Positions 50,414-63,099 are shown, numbered from the stretch's first letter. The stretch is 64,000 bases of DNA from Tepidiforma bonchosmolovskayae (GCF_008838325.1 NZ_CP042829.1:248001-312000), one strand, 5' to 3'. Notes: generated by a model not told the origin, from the sequence alone. Numbers and translations are program-made.

Positions 50414-50784
50414 GAGCCGCGCGACCTCCGCTGCACGGGAACGGTGCCCGGCCGGGTTGACGGGGCGCTGCTCGAGGTGACAGTCGGCGTTGGGGTAGCG
50501 GGGGGCGGCGGGGCTCCGCCGTCGGAGGATGGCGGGGCAGCCGGAACCGGGGTGCGGGAGGGAGGCGGGGCATTCGGAACGGGGGTGCGGGCAGCGGACG
50601 GAGCGGTCGGGTTGGCGGCAGGGGCGGCGAGGGCGGGCGAGGCGGCTGGCTGGCTGCCGCTCGCATCGGTCGCCAGCGCAAAACCGCCCCAGACCGCCGC
50701 GAACGTCGCGAACGCGGCAACGGCCGCACCGAGTTTCAGCAGGGGGTGCCGCTCTGCGGCGAATCGGCGAGGGGGGCTGGACAT
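50410..50784 (-). CDS. single-span membrane protein with Pro/Ala-rich tail (linker A)
   Basis: 124 residues: a basic start (PPRRFAAERHP), one membrane span (about 18-40), then about 80 residues of Pro/Ala/Ser/Thr with repeated RTPVPNAPPPS and RTPVPAAPPSS units. First gene of the four-gene minus-strand cassette. Paralogous in plan to the gene at 49395. Function unknown; a flexible extracytoplasmic tether for a redox partner is one idea. Confidence 0.6.
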   Translation of the reverse strand: MSSPPRRFAAERHPLLKLGAAVAAFATFAAVWGGFALATDASGSQPAASPALAAPAANPTAPSAARTPVPNAPPPSRTPVPAAPPSSDGGAPPPPATPTPTVTSSSAPSTRPGTVPVQRRSRGS

Positions 50785-50950
50785 TCGTCGACTCCTTCAC
50801 CAGCAGGATGGCGCAATGAGCGGCAGAAGTGACGCCGGAGCAGCGCCCCGGAGGGCATTTTGGTAAACCCCGGGGAAGGGCGTCACCTGGGCGGGCGCCT
50901 GGGCCATGGGAAGTGCAGAATTTCCGCAGTATCCGAGGAGGTGATGGCGC

Positions 50951-52561
50951 GTGGTCGACGAGGGCGAACGGGCAGTGCTGGACCCGACGGAGCGTCACAG
51001 CCGGCGGAAGCTTCGCCGGCGGGCATTCCTCGCAGCTGCCGGGGGCGTTGCTGCCGGGGGGCTGACCATCGGCACTGCGACGCTGATGAGCGGCGGAACC
51101 GGGAAGCGCAGGGAGCCGGGGGGCAGCCCACCGGAGGGCGAGGCCACGGCGGCGGAGGCCGGCACAGGACCGATCGCCGACCCGTTACGGCGGGCCGCGC
51201 ATCTGCTGCGCCGCGCCGGCTTCGGCGGGACGCCGGGCGAAATCGCGGAGTTTGCATCGCTGACGCCGGAGGAAGCTGCCGATCGCCTCGTCGACTTCGA
51301 AGAAACGGACAACGCTGCACTCGAGCAGCGGATCACGCGGGCGAACTTCAACCTGACCCGGCTGCGGGGCGGAGACGGCCGGCCAGGAATGGCCTCGGAT
51401 ATGCGGGCCTGGTGGCTCACCCGGATGGCCTACACCTCGAGGCCGCTCGAGGAGCGGATGACCCTCATTTGGCACGGGCTGCTGACATCAGAGCTCGGGA
51501 AGCTCGGCATCCCCCGGACCAAATTCATGCTTATCCAGAATGAGCTGTTCCGGCGCATGGCGCTGCCGCGGTATGACGACCTGCTCAAGGCCATCAGCCG
51601 CGACCCGGCCATGATGGTCTATCTCGACACCATTCAGTCCTCTGCGGCCCACCCGAATGAGAACTACGCCCGGGAGCTGATGGAGCTGTTCTCGATGGGA
51701 GTGGGCAACTACACCGAGCAGGATGTGCGGGAGGCGGCGCGGGCCTTCACCGGATGGCGGCTGACGGCGCCGCCGCGGGTGCAGCTCCCGGAGGGTGCGA
51801 GCGAGGCGGAACGCCGGGCGGCGCAGGACGCGGCGGCGGAGGCGTATGAGCCGGAGTTTGTCATCCAGCCCCGCCTCCAGGACCGCGGGATGAAGACATT
51901 CCTGGGGAAGACCGGGCCGTTCGGGGGCGATGAGATTATCGACATCATCATGTCGCATGATGCGCCGTCGCGGTTCATCCCGGTCCGGCTCTTCCGGGAG
52001 TTCGCGCACGCCAACCCGGGGCCCGAAACCGTGACGTGGCTGGCTGAGGTTTGGAACGGGAGCGGCCACGACATCCGCGAAGTCGTTCGGGCCATCCTGA
52101 AGAGTGCAGAGTTCAATTCGGAGGCTGCCTACCGGGCGAAGATCAAGAGCCCGGTCGAGTTCGTGGTCGGCGCGGTGCGAGGACTGGAGCTGGAGACGGA
52201 TTTCCGGGCGACGCTCCGATTCTGGGGACCGATGGGGCAGACCCTGTTCCAGCCGCCCAATGTGGCCGGCTGGCCCGGGGGGCCGGCCTGGCTGGCCTCG
52301 GCAACGTTCTTCGCGCGGCTCAATTTCCTCGATGCGTTCCTCTTCCCGCGAGGACGCCCGCTTCGTATCGAGGCGCTGCTTGCGCGGGAGGATGCGTCGG
52401 GCATGGTCGACGAGGCGCTCAGGCGGCTGGTCGACGGTGTGATGAGCGATGGCGCGCGGGGGGCCCTGGTTGCGCATGCGGAGAGCATCCGGGACCCGGT
52501 GGAGCGCGTCGCGACAGTGGCCTACCTGGTGCTGGCCAGCCCCGAGTATCAGCTGGCCTAG
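50951..52561 (+). CDS. Tat-exported DUF1800-family protein
   Basis: 536 residues from GTG 50951, AGGAGG 9 nt upstream. The N-terminus has RRKLRRRAFLAAAGGVAAGG, a twin-arginine signal (about 19-38), so the protein is exported folded. The rest matches DUF1800: DPLRRAAHLLRRAGFG, LIWHGLLTSELGKL, HPNENYARELMELFSMG and the LFQPPNVAGWPGG end region. Function unknown in the family, which almost always occurs with a DUF1501 partner, here 36 bp downstream. Confidence 0.9.
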   Translation: MVDEGERAVLDPTERHSRRKLRRRAFLAAAGGVAAGGLTIGTATLMSGGTGKRREPGGSPPEGEATAAEAGTGPIADPLRRAAHLLRRAGFGGTPGEIAEFASLTPEEAADRLVDFEETDNAALEQRITRANFNLTRLRGGDGRPGMASDMRAWWLTRMAYTSRPLEERMTLIWHGLLTSELGKLGIPRTKFMLIQNELFRRMALPRYDDLLKAISRDPAMMVYLDTIQSSAAHPNENYARELMELFSMGVGNYTEQDVREAARAFTGWRLTAPPRVQLPEGASEAERRAAQDAAAEAYEPEFVIQPRLQDRGMKTFLGKTGPFGGDEIIDIIMSHDAPSRFIPVRLFREFAHANPGPETVTWLAEVWNGSGHDIREVVRAILKSAEFNSEAAYRAKIKSPVEFVVGAVRGLELETDFRATLRFWGPMGQTLFQPPNVAGWPGGPAWLASATFFARLNFLDAFLFPRGRPLRIEALLAREDASGMVDEALRRLVDGVMSDGARGALVAHAESIRDPVERVATVAYLVLASPEYQLA

Positions 52562-52597
52562 GGAAACCACCTGGCCCAGGGGAAAGGAGTTCGGGCG

Positions 52598-53845
52598 ATG
52601 CTCAGTCGAAGGGATTTCATCAAGGGCGGGGTCGCGCTGGTCAGCATCGGGACGACGGCGCAGTCGCTGCTCAAGGGCGCGGTGGCGTTTGCGGCGCAGC
52701 ACGAAGACGCCACGAACCCGGCAGCGGCGGGGCGCATTTTGATTCTTGTGCAGCTTGCAGGAGGCAACGACGGCCTCAACACCGTCGTCCCGGCGGGCTC
52801 CGGCGCGTACCGCTCGGCGCGAAAGACCCTCGCGATTCCCGAGGAAGCGGTGCTGCCGCTGGCGGAGGGCTACGGGCTCCACCCGAACCTTGCGGGGCTG
52901 AAGCGGGCCTGGGATGAGGGCAAGCTGGCGGTCGTGCGCGGGGTGGGTTACCCGAACCAGGATTACAGCCACTTCAAGTCGATGGCGATCTGGCAGGCGG
53001 GCGACCCGGAACTGAAGCTGGACCATGGGTGGCTCGGGCGAACCCTGGAGAAGCTCGAGAGCGAGCAACACGACCCGTTCCTCGGCTTCAACATCGGCAG
53101 TTCGACACCGGCCGAGCTGGAAACGCCGGCGGTGAGCATCCCCTCTGTCCAGGACCCTGCCGACTACGGATTCAAGGTGCGGGGCAAGCCGGCAGACGCT
53201 TCGGAGCCGAGGACGCGGACGTTGCTCAAGCTGTACGAGCAGTACCCGGCACAGTCCCCGTACGGCGTGCTGCTGGAGACCACCGTAGAGGCGGCGGTGG
53301 CGAGCAGTGCAGCGCTGGCGGAGGCGGCGCGCCGTTACCGGCCGGCTGTCGCTTACCCTGAAACCTCGTTCGGCGGGGGGCTGTCGTTGCTCGCAGAGGC
53401 GATTGTCGGGGGGCTGGGGGTCCGGGTCGGGCACATCACCCTCGGCGGGTTCGACACGCACGCGAACCAGGCTGCGGACCACGGGGAGCTGATGCAGGTG
53501 CTTGATGAAGGGCTGACGGCGTTCCAGGCGGACCTGGAAGCGCACGGCCGGGCGGATGACGTGCTGGTTCTCACGTGGAGCGAGTTCGGGCGGAGGGTGG
53601 CCGAGAACGCGAACGGGGGAACCGACCACGGCGCCAGCAGCGTGATGTTTGCGCTGGGGAGCCGCGTGCGCGGGGGGCTCTTTGGTGACCCGCCGAGCCT
53701 CGAGCGACTGGTCGACAACGGGAACCTCGGCTACACGACCGACTTCCGGCGGGTATATGCGACGGTCATCGAAGGCTGGCTCGGGGTGCCGCACGAGGAG
53801 CTGCTCGGCGCGCGCTGGGAGCAGCTGGGGTTCGTCGCGGGATAG
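52598..53845 (+). CDS. Tat-exported DUF1501-family protein
   Basis: 415 residues. Starts MLSRRDFIKGGVALVSIG, a clear twin-arginine signal. The mature protein resembles the alkaline-phosphatase/sulfatase-like superfamily to which DUF1501 belongs: LVQLAGGNDGLNTVVP (about 49-64), NYSHFKSM-type segment, TLGGFDTHANQ and VLTWSEFGRRVAENANGGTDHG (given by its ends), with His/Asp positions that could bind metals. Works with the DUF1800 protein by association; activity is not established. apt begins 23 bp after it. Confidence 0.9.
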   Translation: MLSRRDFIKGGVALVSIGTTAQSLLKGAVAFAAQHEDATNPAAAGRILILVQLAGGNDGLNTVVPAGSGAYRSARKTLAIPEEAVLPLAEGYGLHPNLAGLKRAWDEGKLAVVRGVGYPNQDYSHFKSMAIWQAGDPELKLDHGWLGRTLEKLESEQHDPFLGFNIGSSTPAELETPAVSIPSVQDPADYGFKVRGKPADASEPRTRTLLKLYEQYPAQSPYGVLLETTVEAAVASSAALAEAARRYRPAVAYPETSFGGGLSLLAEAIVGGLGVRVGHITLGGFDTHANQAADHGELMQVLDEGLTAFQADLEAHGRADDVLVLTWSEFGRRVAENANGGTDHGASSVMFALGSRVRGGLFGDPPSLERLVDNGNLGYTTDFRRVYATVIEGWLGVPHEELLGARWEQLGFVAG

Positions 53846-53868
53846 GCGGCGCGGCGGGCCGGAGTACA

Positions 53869-54399
53869 ATGCGGCCCGTGGAGCTGCAGCGCTACATCCG
53901 CACCATCCCGGACTTTCCGCGGCCGGGGATCCTGTTCCGCGACATCACGCCCCTGCTGGGGAACGCCGCAGCGTTCCGCGCAGCGATCGATGCGATGGCA
54001 GCGGCAGCGGAGGCCGTTCGGCCGGGGGCAATCGTCGGGATCGAGTCGAGGGGGTTTCTCTTCGGAGCACCGCTGGCCGATCGGCTGGGGCTGCCGTTCG
54101 TTCCCATCCGGAAGGAGGGGAAGCTGCCGGCCGCACGGCTGACCGTCGAGTATGCGCTGGAATACGGTGAGTCGCGGCTGGACATCCACCAGGACGCGCT
54201 CGAGCCGGGCACCGCGGCGTACATCGTCGACGACGTGCTGGCAACCGGGGGAACGGCGCTGGCAGCGGCGAAGCTGGTCGAATTGCTGGGCGCGAACGTG
54301 GCCGGGGCAGGGTTCCTCATCGAACTTGCCGGGCTGGGCGGGCGGGAGCGGCTCGCCGGGTACCGTGTCGATACGCTGATGACGTTCGAGGAAGCGTGA
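53869..54399 (+). CDS. apt: adenine phosphoribosyltransferase
   Basis: Converts adenine plus PRPP to AMP. 176 residues; IPDFPRPGILFRDITPLL (about 14-31) and the PRPP loop VDDVLATGGTALAA (about 119-132) are diagnostic. ATG 53869; a GTG three codons later is an alternative. Its stop is followed after 1 bp by the mtnA start, making it the first gene of the SAM by-product salvage operon, where it would reclaim adenine released by MtnP. Confidence 0.94.
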   Translation: MRPVELQRYIRTIPDFPRPGILFRDITPLLGNAAAFRAAIDAMAAAAEAVRPGAIVGIESRGFLFGAPLADRLGLPFVPIRKEGKLPAARLTVEYALEYGESRLDIHQDALEPGTAAYIVDDVLATGGTALAAAKLVELLGANVAGAGFLIELAGLGGRERLAGYRVDTLMTFEEA

Positions 54400-54400
54400 G

Positions 54401-55438
54401 GTGGCTGCGCCATTTCCGGTTATCGCGCTGGAGCGACCGGCGCTGCGGGTGCTCGACCAGTCGCGCCTGCCGCACGAGGAGCACTGGCTGACGATCGGGG
54501 ACCTCGAGACGCTGGAGGAGGCGATCCGGAGCCTGCGTGTGCGGGGAGCGCCCCTGCTGGGGCTGTGCGGGGCGGCCGGGGTGGCGATTGCAGCCGAGCG
54601 GGACCCCGGCGAGGCGGCGATCCGGGAGGCGGCAGCGCGCATTGGGCGGGTCAGGCCCACCGCGGTTGAGCTGGCAACGGGTGCGGCGTGCTGCGCGGCA
54701 GCGGTGCTGGGCCAGGCGGCGGAAGAGCGCGCGGCAGCAGCCTGGGCGTTTTGCGCGGCGTACCTGGCCCGGCGGCAGGCCGAAGACGAGGCGATTGCGC
54801 GGAACGGGCTGACAGTCCTCCCGCCGGGCGACGTGCTCACCCACTGCAACACCGGGACGCTCGCCACCGGAGGCATCGGAACGGCGCTGGGCGTGGTCAG
54901 GGCAGCCTTTGCTGCGGGGCGGCTGGCGCGCTGCTACGTGACGGAGACGCGTCCGCTGCTCCAGGGTGCGCGCCTGACGACGTGGGAGCTTGTGAAGTCC
55001 GGCATCCCGGCCGTGCTGCTGCCGGATACGGCGGCCGCTGCGCTGGCGGCCTCGGGGAGGGTGTCGGCTGTCGTGACCGGTGCGGACCGGATTGCGCTGA
55101 ACGGTGACACAGCGAACAAGGTCGGCACGCTCGGGCTGGCGCTGGCGGCTGCGCACGCAGGGGTCCCGTTTTTCATCGCGGCGCCGGTGAGCACGATCGA
55201 CCCGGGGTGCGCGGATGGTTCGGCCATCCCGATCGAGTTCCGCAGCGCGGAGGAGGTCGGGGGATTCGGGGGCCAGCGCTGGAGCCCGGACGGGGTCGAT
55301 GCGTGGAACCCCGCGTTCGACGTGACGCCGGCGAGTCTGATCGCGGCGATCATCACCGAGCGGGGCGTCGTCCGGCCGCCGTACGGCCCCGGGCTCCAGG
55401 CGCTGGTCGCACACACACCTGCGGGGTTTGGCACATGA
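54401..55438 (+). CDS. mtnA: S-methyl-5-thioribose-1-phosphate isomerase
   Basis: 345 residues, GTG start. Aldose-ketose isomerase of methylthioadenosine salvage, related to eIF2B. RGAPLLGLCGAAGVA (about 47-61), catalytic Cys in THCNTGTLATGG (about 147-158) and Asp in VTGADRIALNGD (about 225-236). Some relatives act on ribose 1-phosphate or 5-deoxyribose 1-phosphate; next to mtnP the methylthio role is most likely. Stop overlaps the mtnP start (ATGA). Confidence 0.92.
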   Translation: MAAPFPVIALERPALRVLDQSRLPHEEHWLTIGDLETLEEAIRSLRVRGAPLLGLCGAAGVAIAAERDPGEAAIREAAARIGRVRPTAVELATGAACCAAAVLGQAAEERAAAAWAFCAAYLARRQAEDEAIARNGLTVLPPGDVLTHCNTGTLATGGIGTALGVVRAAFAAGRLARCYVTETRPLLQGARLTTWELVKSGIPAVLLPDTAAAALAASGRVSAVVTGADRIALNGDTANKVGTLGLALAAAHAGVPFFIAAPVSTIDPGCADGSAIPIEFRSAEEVGGFGGQRWSPDGVDAWNPAFDVTPASLIAAIITERGVVRPPYGPGLQALVAHTPAGFGT

Positions 55439-56313
55439 CCGCGGAACGGATACCGCTGGCGGTGATCGGCGGGTCCGGCTTCTACGAGATGCCGGGGCTG
55501 ACGGACATCGAGGAGGTGGAGGTCGAGACGCCGTACGGTGCGCCGAGCGACCGGATTCGCATCGGCACGCTGGAGGGCACGCGGGTCGCGTTCCTGGCCC
55601 GGCACGGCCGACGGCACACGATCCTGCCTTCGGAGCTGCCGCAGCGGGCGAATTTCTGGGCGCTGAAGTCGCTCGGTGTGGAGCGGGTGATTTCAGTGTC
55701 GGCGGTCGGGAGCCTGCGGGAGTGGCTGGCCCCGGGGCACCTGGTGGTGCCGTCGCAGCTCATCGACCGGACGTGGGGCCGGCCCTCGACGTTCTTCGGC
55801 GACGGACTGGTCGCGCACATCAGCTTCGCGGAACCGTTCTGTGCGCGGATGCGGGCCGCCGCGCTGGAGGCCGCGCTGGCGGCCGGGGCGACGGTCCACG
55901 ACGGCGGCGTGTACGTGGTGATGCAGGGTCCGGCGTTCTCGACACGGGCGGAGAGCGAGCTGCACCGGGCATGGGGCGCAGACCTCATCGGCATGACGGC
56001 GCTGCCGGAGGCGAAGCTGGCGCGCGAGGCGGAGCTCTGCTACGCGACGCTCGCCTGTGTGACGGATTACGATTGCTGGCATGAGACCGAGGAGGCGGTC
56101 GATGCCGCGACCGTGTTCGCGACACTGCAGAGGAACGTTGCGGTGAGCCAGCACGCGGTCCGCCAGCTGGTGCAGCGGCTGCCCGAGCGGAGCGGCTGCC
56201 CGTGCGCAACGGCGCTCGATGCGGCCATCGTGGGCGGGCGTGAGGCGGTGCCTGCGGAGGTGCGCGAGCGGCTGGCGCCGATCCTTGCGCGGTGGCTCGG
56301 GGGCAGCAGATGA
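55435..56313 (+). CDS. mtnP: S-methyl-5'-thioadenosine phosphorylase
   Basis: 292 residues from ATG 55435. Phosphorolyses MTA to adenine and methylthioribose 1-phosphate. VIGGSGFYEMPGL (about 9-21), ARHGRRHTILPSE (phosphate and base contacts) and QGPAFSTRAESELHRAWGADLIGMT (given by ends) fit the MTAP group of PNP family II; ATLACVTDYDCW with Asp contacts purine N7 and favours 6-amino purines. Upstream frame extension is not real. Confidence 0.92.
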   Translation: MTAERIPLAVIGGSGFYEMPGLTDIEEVEVETPYGAPSDRIRIGTLEGTRVAFLARHGRRHTILPSELPQRANFWALKSLGVERVISVSAVGSLREWLAPGHLVVPSQLIDRTWGRPSTFFGDGLVAHISFAEPFCARMRAAALEAALAAGATVHDGGVYVVMQGPAFSTRAESELHRAWGADLIGMTALPEAKLAREAELCYATLACVTDYDCWHETEEAVDAATVFATLQRNVAVSQHAVRQLVQRLPERSGCPCATALDAAIVGGREAVPAEVRERLAPILARWLGGSR

Positions 56314-57223
56314 GCCTCCTTGTCGCGGGATGGGTGGCGATCGACGAGATCGAGACGCCCTTCGAGCGGCGGGAGGGCTCGCTCGGCGGGTCGGCGACGT
56401 GCGCGGCGCTCGCGGCATCGCTTTTCACCGAGGTCCGGCTCCTGGCGGCGGTCGGCGAGGACTTCCCGGACGCAATGCGGAAGGCGCTCGAGCGGCCGGG
56501 CATCGACCTTGCCGGGCTGGAGGTCGTGGCGGGCGGCGAGACGAGCCGGTGGGGCGGCCGCTACCACTACGACATGAACAGCCGCGACACGCTGTACACC
56601 GTGCTGGGCGTGAACGCGAACTGGGAGCCGAAGCTGCCGGCGGGGTGGGAGGATTCGACTGCGCTGTTCGCAGCGGCCGGCGACCCGGTGCTGCAGCAGC
56701 GGCTGATGGCGATGGTTCCAGGCGCCCGGGCGCGGATGGTGGACACCATCAAGTTCTTCATCGACGGCGCGCGGGATGAGCTGATGAAGGCGATCCGGGC
56801 GGCCGATTTCGTGTCTATCAACGAGAGCGAGGCGCGGGAGCTGGCCGGCGTGCCGAGTATCGCCAGAGCAGGGCGGGCGCTTCTCGACGGAGGCACCAGG
56901 GCGGTGATTATTAAGCTCGGCGAATACGGCGCGGCGTACATCAGCGGCGAAGACTACTTTGTGGCCCCGGGCTACCCCCTCGAGGAGGTCGTCGACCCGA
57001 CCGGGGCGGGCGATGCGTTTGCCGGCGGCTTCCTGGGCTACCTCGATTCGGTGGCGACCGTGAACCAGCGGGAGATTCGGAGGGCGATCATCTACGGGTC
57101 GACCGTGGCGTCATTCTGCGTCGAAGGATTCGGGCCGTCGCGCCTGCTGACGCTCGAGCGGGACGAGGTGGAGCAGCGGTACCGCCAGTTCCGCGCGCTG
57201 ACGCACTTCGAGGTCGACGGCTG

Positions 57224-57224
<1 letters not shown>
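56310..57224 (+). CDS. PfkB-family carbohydrate/nucleoside kinase
   Basis: 304 residues from ATG 56310, overlapping mtnP by 4 bp (ATGA). Family N-terminal GG motif in REGSLGGSATCAALAA (about 22-37), and the C-terminal catalytic DPTGAGDAFAGGF (about 229-241) with the base Asp. Middle segment GRYHYDMNSRDTLYT is unlike well-known members. Substrate unknown. PfkB includes adenosine kinase, and within an operon that contains ahcY and apt, phosphorylation of adenosine is an attractive inference; methylthioribose or another sugar is the alternative. Confidence 0.85.
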
Positions 57225-60291
<3,067 letters not shown>

Positions 60292-60317
<26 letters not shown>

Positions 60318-61095
60318 CGGCGTTCATCCGCGACATGCGTTCGAGCGCCTCGTCGGAGAGGAGGAGGTCGAGGAAGAGGGTGCGTTCGAGGGCGAGCCCT
60401 TCGTCGCGGGGGACGGCGCCGGCCGCGCGCACCAGCCGCTTGATATGGCCGACGGCGCGCGGCGGCAGGGCAGCGATTTCGGCGGCGAGCTGGTGTGCCC
60501 GCTCGAGGGCGCGGCCCGGCGGAACGAGTTCGTGGACGAGCCCAAGGCGGTGCGCCTCGGCCGGGCCGACGGTGCGGCCGCGGAGGGTCATTTCGAGGGC
60601 GCGGGCTGTCCCGACGAGCGCGGGGAGCTTCTGGGTGCCGCCGGCGCCGGGGAGGATGCCGAGGCGCACCTCCGGCAGGCCGAGCTCGTACTGGCCTTCT
60701 TCGGCGATGCGCAGGTCACATGAGAGTGCGAGTTCAAAGCCGCCGCCCATGGCGAAACCGTTGATGGCCGCGATGACGGGCCGGGGCGTGGTCTCGAGGC
60801 GGCCGAAGACGCGGTCGATGTCGCGCGGGGGGACCGGCCGGGCGGGGTCGACGGCGACGCCGCGTTCGCGGAGCTGGCGGGCGAGCGTTTCCAGCTCGCG
60901 GACGGAGTAGTGGCGGATGAAGACGCCGGGGACGCCGCCGGTGATCACGATGGCGCGGACCGCCGGGTCGGCGTCGAGTTCAGCGGTTGCGGCATCGAGC
61001 TCGGCGACGGTCGCGGCGTCCATGAACCCGTGCGGCGGGTTCGTGATGGTGATCGTGGCGACGTTGCCGGAGCGTTCGACGGAAATCTGCGGCAC
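60292..61095 (-). CDS. enoyl-CoA hydratase/isomerase family protein
   Basis: 267-residue crotonase with GTG start 61095. Oxyanion-hole segments are ITGGVPGVFIRHYSV and INGFAMGGGFELALSCD (about 110-126); catalytic-type Glu in LGLPEVRLGILPGAGGTQKLPAL (given by ends, Glu near 140). A 20-residue insert after the first oxyanion segment (ELETLARQLRERGVAVDP) is longer than in FadB-type enzymes. Starts 1 bp after the acidic-tailed gene. 26-bp overlap with mutY. Confidence 0.88.
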
Positions 61096-61096
61096 G

Positions 61097-61858
61097 CTAC
61101 TCCTCCTCGTCGTCGTCCTCGTCCTCCTCGTGGTTGTGCCCGCCGATCAGCGAGGGGACGAGGGCGACCTGGGTCGAATCGGTGCGCGGCCTGCGGGGCG
61201 GCGGGACGGCGCGGAGACGCTCGTTGAGGGCGGCGAGGTCGGCCGGGCTCGCGCCTTCCGGTGCGACCACGGCGACGACGCCGGAGTCGCGGAGGACGCG
61301 CAGGTCGGCGGCCGAGGCGGCGAGATCGACGGTGACGACGAGTCCGGTATTCGAGAACGAGGAAAGGCGGACGAGGCCGAGCTGCTCGGAGAGCTTCATG
61401 GGGCCGTGGGCGCGCTGGACGAAAAGGCCGTCGAGGCCGAGGGGGCCGAGGGCGCGGAGGGTGTTGTCTTCGATGGACTCGCCGGCGGCGACGAGATGGC
61501 CCATCTTCTCGACGTCGACGGCGGCGGAGTCGGTCGTTTCGAGCGGGCTGATGACGAAATCGCAGCCGGCCTCGCGGAGCGTTTCCGCGTCGGCGACGGA
61601 GAGGACGGGGAGCGAGACGCCGGCGGCGACCCTTGGACCAGCAACCTCGCGCAGCTGCGCGGCTGCAAGGGCAGCCGACCCGGCCTGGAAGATGACGGCA
61701 TCGGCGCCGGCATCGAGGGCAGTCCGGGCCTCGGCGGCGGTGCGGACGGCTGCGACGAGGGCCATGGCGCGGGGCTGTTCGCGCGAGACGCGCCCAAAAC
61801 CGATGGACGGGCCTTCGCGGCGCTGGATGCGGGCGAGGATTTTCTGGAACTGGCTCAT
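61097..61858 (-). CDS. hypothetical alpha/beta-barrel-like protein with acidic tail
   Basis: 253 residues. Alternating beta-alpha units (MALVAAVRTAAEARTAL, ADAVIFQAG, LPVLSVADAETLREAGCDFVI, LDGLFVQ, LVVTVDLAA, GVVAVVA) suggest a TIM-barrel-type fold of the phosphate-binding class, but no catalytic motif is recognised. The end is highly acidic (EEDEDDDEEE). ATG overlaps the amidohydrolase stop by 4 bp and its stop adjoins the enoyl-CoA hydratase. Cytosolic; unknown function. Confidence 0.6.
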   Translation of the reverse strand: MSQFQKILARIQRREGPSIGFGRVSREQPRAMALVAAVRTAAEARTALDAGADAVIFQAGSAALAAAQLREVAGPRVAAGVSLPVLSVADAETLREAGCDFVISPLETTDSAAVDVEKMGHLVAAGESIEDNTLRALGPLGLDGLFVQRAHGPMKLSEQLGLVRLSSFSNTGLVVTVDLAASAADLRVLRDSGVVAVVAPEGASPADLAALNERLRAVPPPRRPRTDSTQVALVPSLIGGHNHEEDEDDDEEE

Positions 61859-63099
61859 GGGGCCTCCGGTTCGGGGGTGGTTACGGGAAGGGTGGTGCAG
61901 ATGATCTTGCCGCGGGCGAGGACGGCACGGATGGCTGCAGGTTCTGCCAGTACGGCGATATCGGCGAGCGGGTCGCGGTCGAGCAGGAGGAGGTCGGCAT
62001 CGAGCCCCTCGCGGATGCGGCCGGTGCGGTCGGCGAGACGGAGGAGGTCAGCGGCCCAGGCGGTTGCGGCGAGAAGGGCGGCGGCATTCGAGAGTCCGAG
62101 CTGGACCATGCGGAGGAGCTCCTGGGCGTTTTCGCCGGGGCGATTGAACGGCGTGCCCTGGTCGGTGCCCATGGCGATGCGGACGCCGGCGCGGACGGCC
62201 GCGCGGAAGCTCTGCTCGTGGGCTTCGAGGACCTGCCAGCCCTTCTCGACCATGTAGGCCGGGACGCCGGCTTCGACGCCGCGGTGGGCGATCTGCCAGG
62301 GGGCGGTAAGGGTCGCAACAAGGCAGGTGCCGCGCTCAACCATCATGGCGATGGCTTCTTCATCGAGCCAGACCCCGTGCTCGATGGAGTCGACCCCGGC
62401 GAGGATGGCGTTCTTGATGCCCTCGGTGGCCTGGGCATGGGCGCCGACGACGCGGAAGGCCTTGTGCGCCTCTTCGACGCCGGCGCGGAGCTCTTCGACG
62501 GTGAAGCTCGGCGAACGGGGGTCGACCCCTGGGGTCATGACGCCGCCGCTGGCGAACAGCTTGATGGCCGCGGCGCCTGCGCGGAGCTGCTCGCGGACTT
62601 TCTTCCGGACCTCATCGGGGCCGTCGGCTTCGACGGCGATGAAGCCATGCCCGTGGCCTCCGGTCATGGTCACGCCGTACCCGGCGGCAAGGATGCGGGG
62701 CCCTTCGAGCAGGCCGGCATCGACGGCGCGCGCGAGGTGGATGTTCAGGTGGTCAGCTGCACCGAGGTCGCGGACGGTCGTCACACCGGCGCGGACGGTG
62801 GCCGCGGCGTTGCGCTCGGCCTTCCAGGCGCGGACGGCCAGGGGCTCGGCGCGCATGGCAGCCAGTTCGTTGGGGTCGCCGCCCGAGGTGAGGTGGACAT
62901 GGCAGTCGATGAGGCCCGGGACGAGGAAGCGGCCCTGCCCGTCGATGACGCGTGCTCCCGCGGGGATATCTGGAAGCGGTTCGGCGAGGATGCGGTCGAT
63001 GCGGCCGTCACGGCAAAGGACGGACAGGCCCGGCCGGAACGTGCGGGCCGCGTCATCGAAGACGGCGACGTTGCGAAGGAGGATGGGCTGGAGGGCCAC
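61855..63099 (-). CDS. metal-dependent amidohydrolase (imidazolonepropionase/prolidase-like)
   Basis: 414 residues with GTG start 63099. Metal site elements in order: DCHVHLT (His-x-His, about 64-70), carboxylated Lys in AIKLFASGGV (about 177), His in VGAHAQATEG (about 217), His in DSIEHGVW (about 236) and Asp in AMGTDQGTPF (about 317). N- and C-terminal beta-sandwich parts are present. Substrates of such proteins include dipeptides, cyclic amides and hydantoins; not determinable. Confidence 0.9.
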   Translation of the reverse strand: MALQPILLRNVAVFDDAARTFRPGLSVLCRDGRIDRILAEPLPDIPAGARVIDGQGRFLVPGLIDCHVHLTSGGDPNELAAMRAEPLAVRAWKAERNAAATVRAGVTTVRDLGAADHLNIHLARAVDAGLLEGPRILAAGYGVTMTGGHGHGFIAVEADGPDEVRKKVREQLRAGAAAIKLFASGGVMTPGVDPRSPSFTVEELRAGVEEAHKAFRVVGAHAQATEGIKNAILAGVDSIEHGVWLDEEAIAMMVERGTCLVATLTAPWQIAHRGVEAGVPAYMVEKGWQVLEAHEQSFRAAVRAGVRIAMGTDQGTPFNRPGENAQELLRMVQLGLSNAAALLAATAWAADLLRLADRTGRIREGLDADLLLLDRDPLADIAVLAEPAAIRAVLARGKIICTTLPVTTPEPEAP

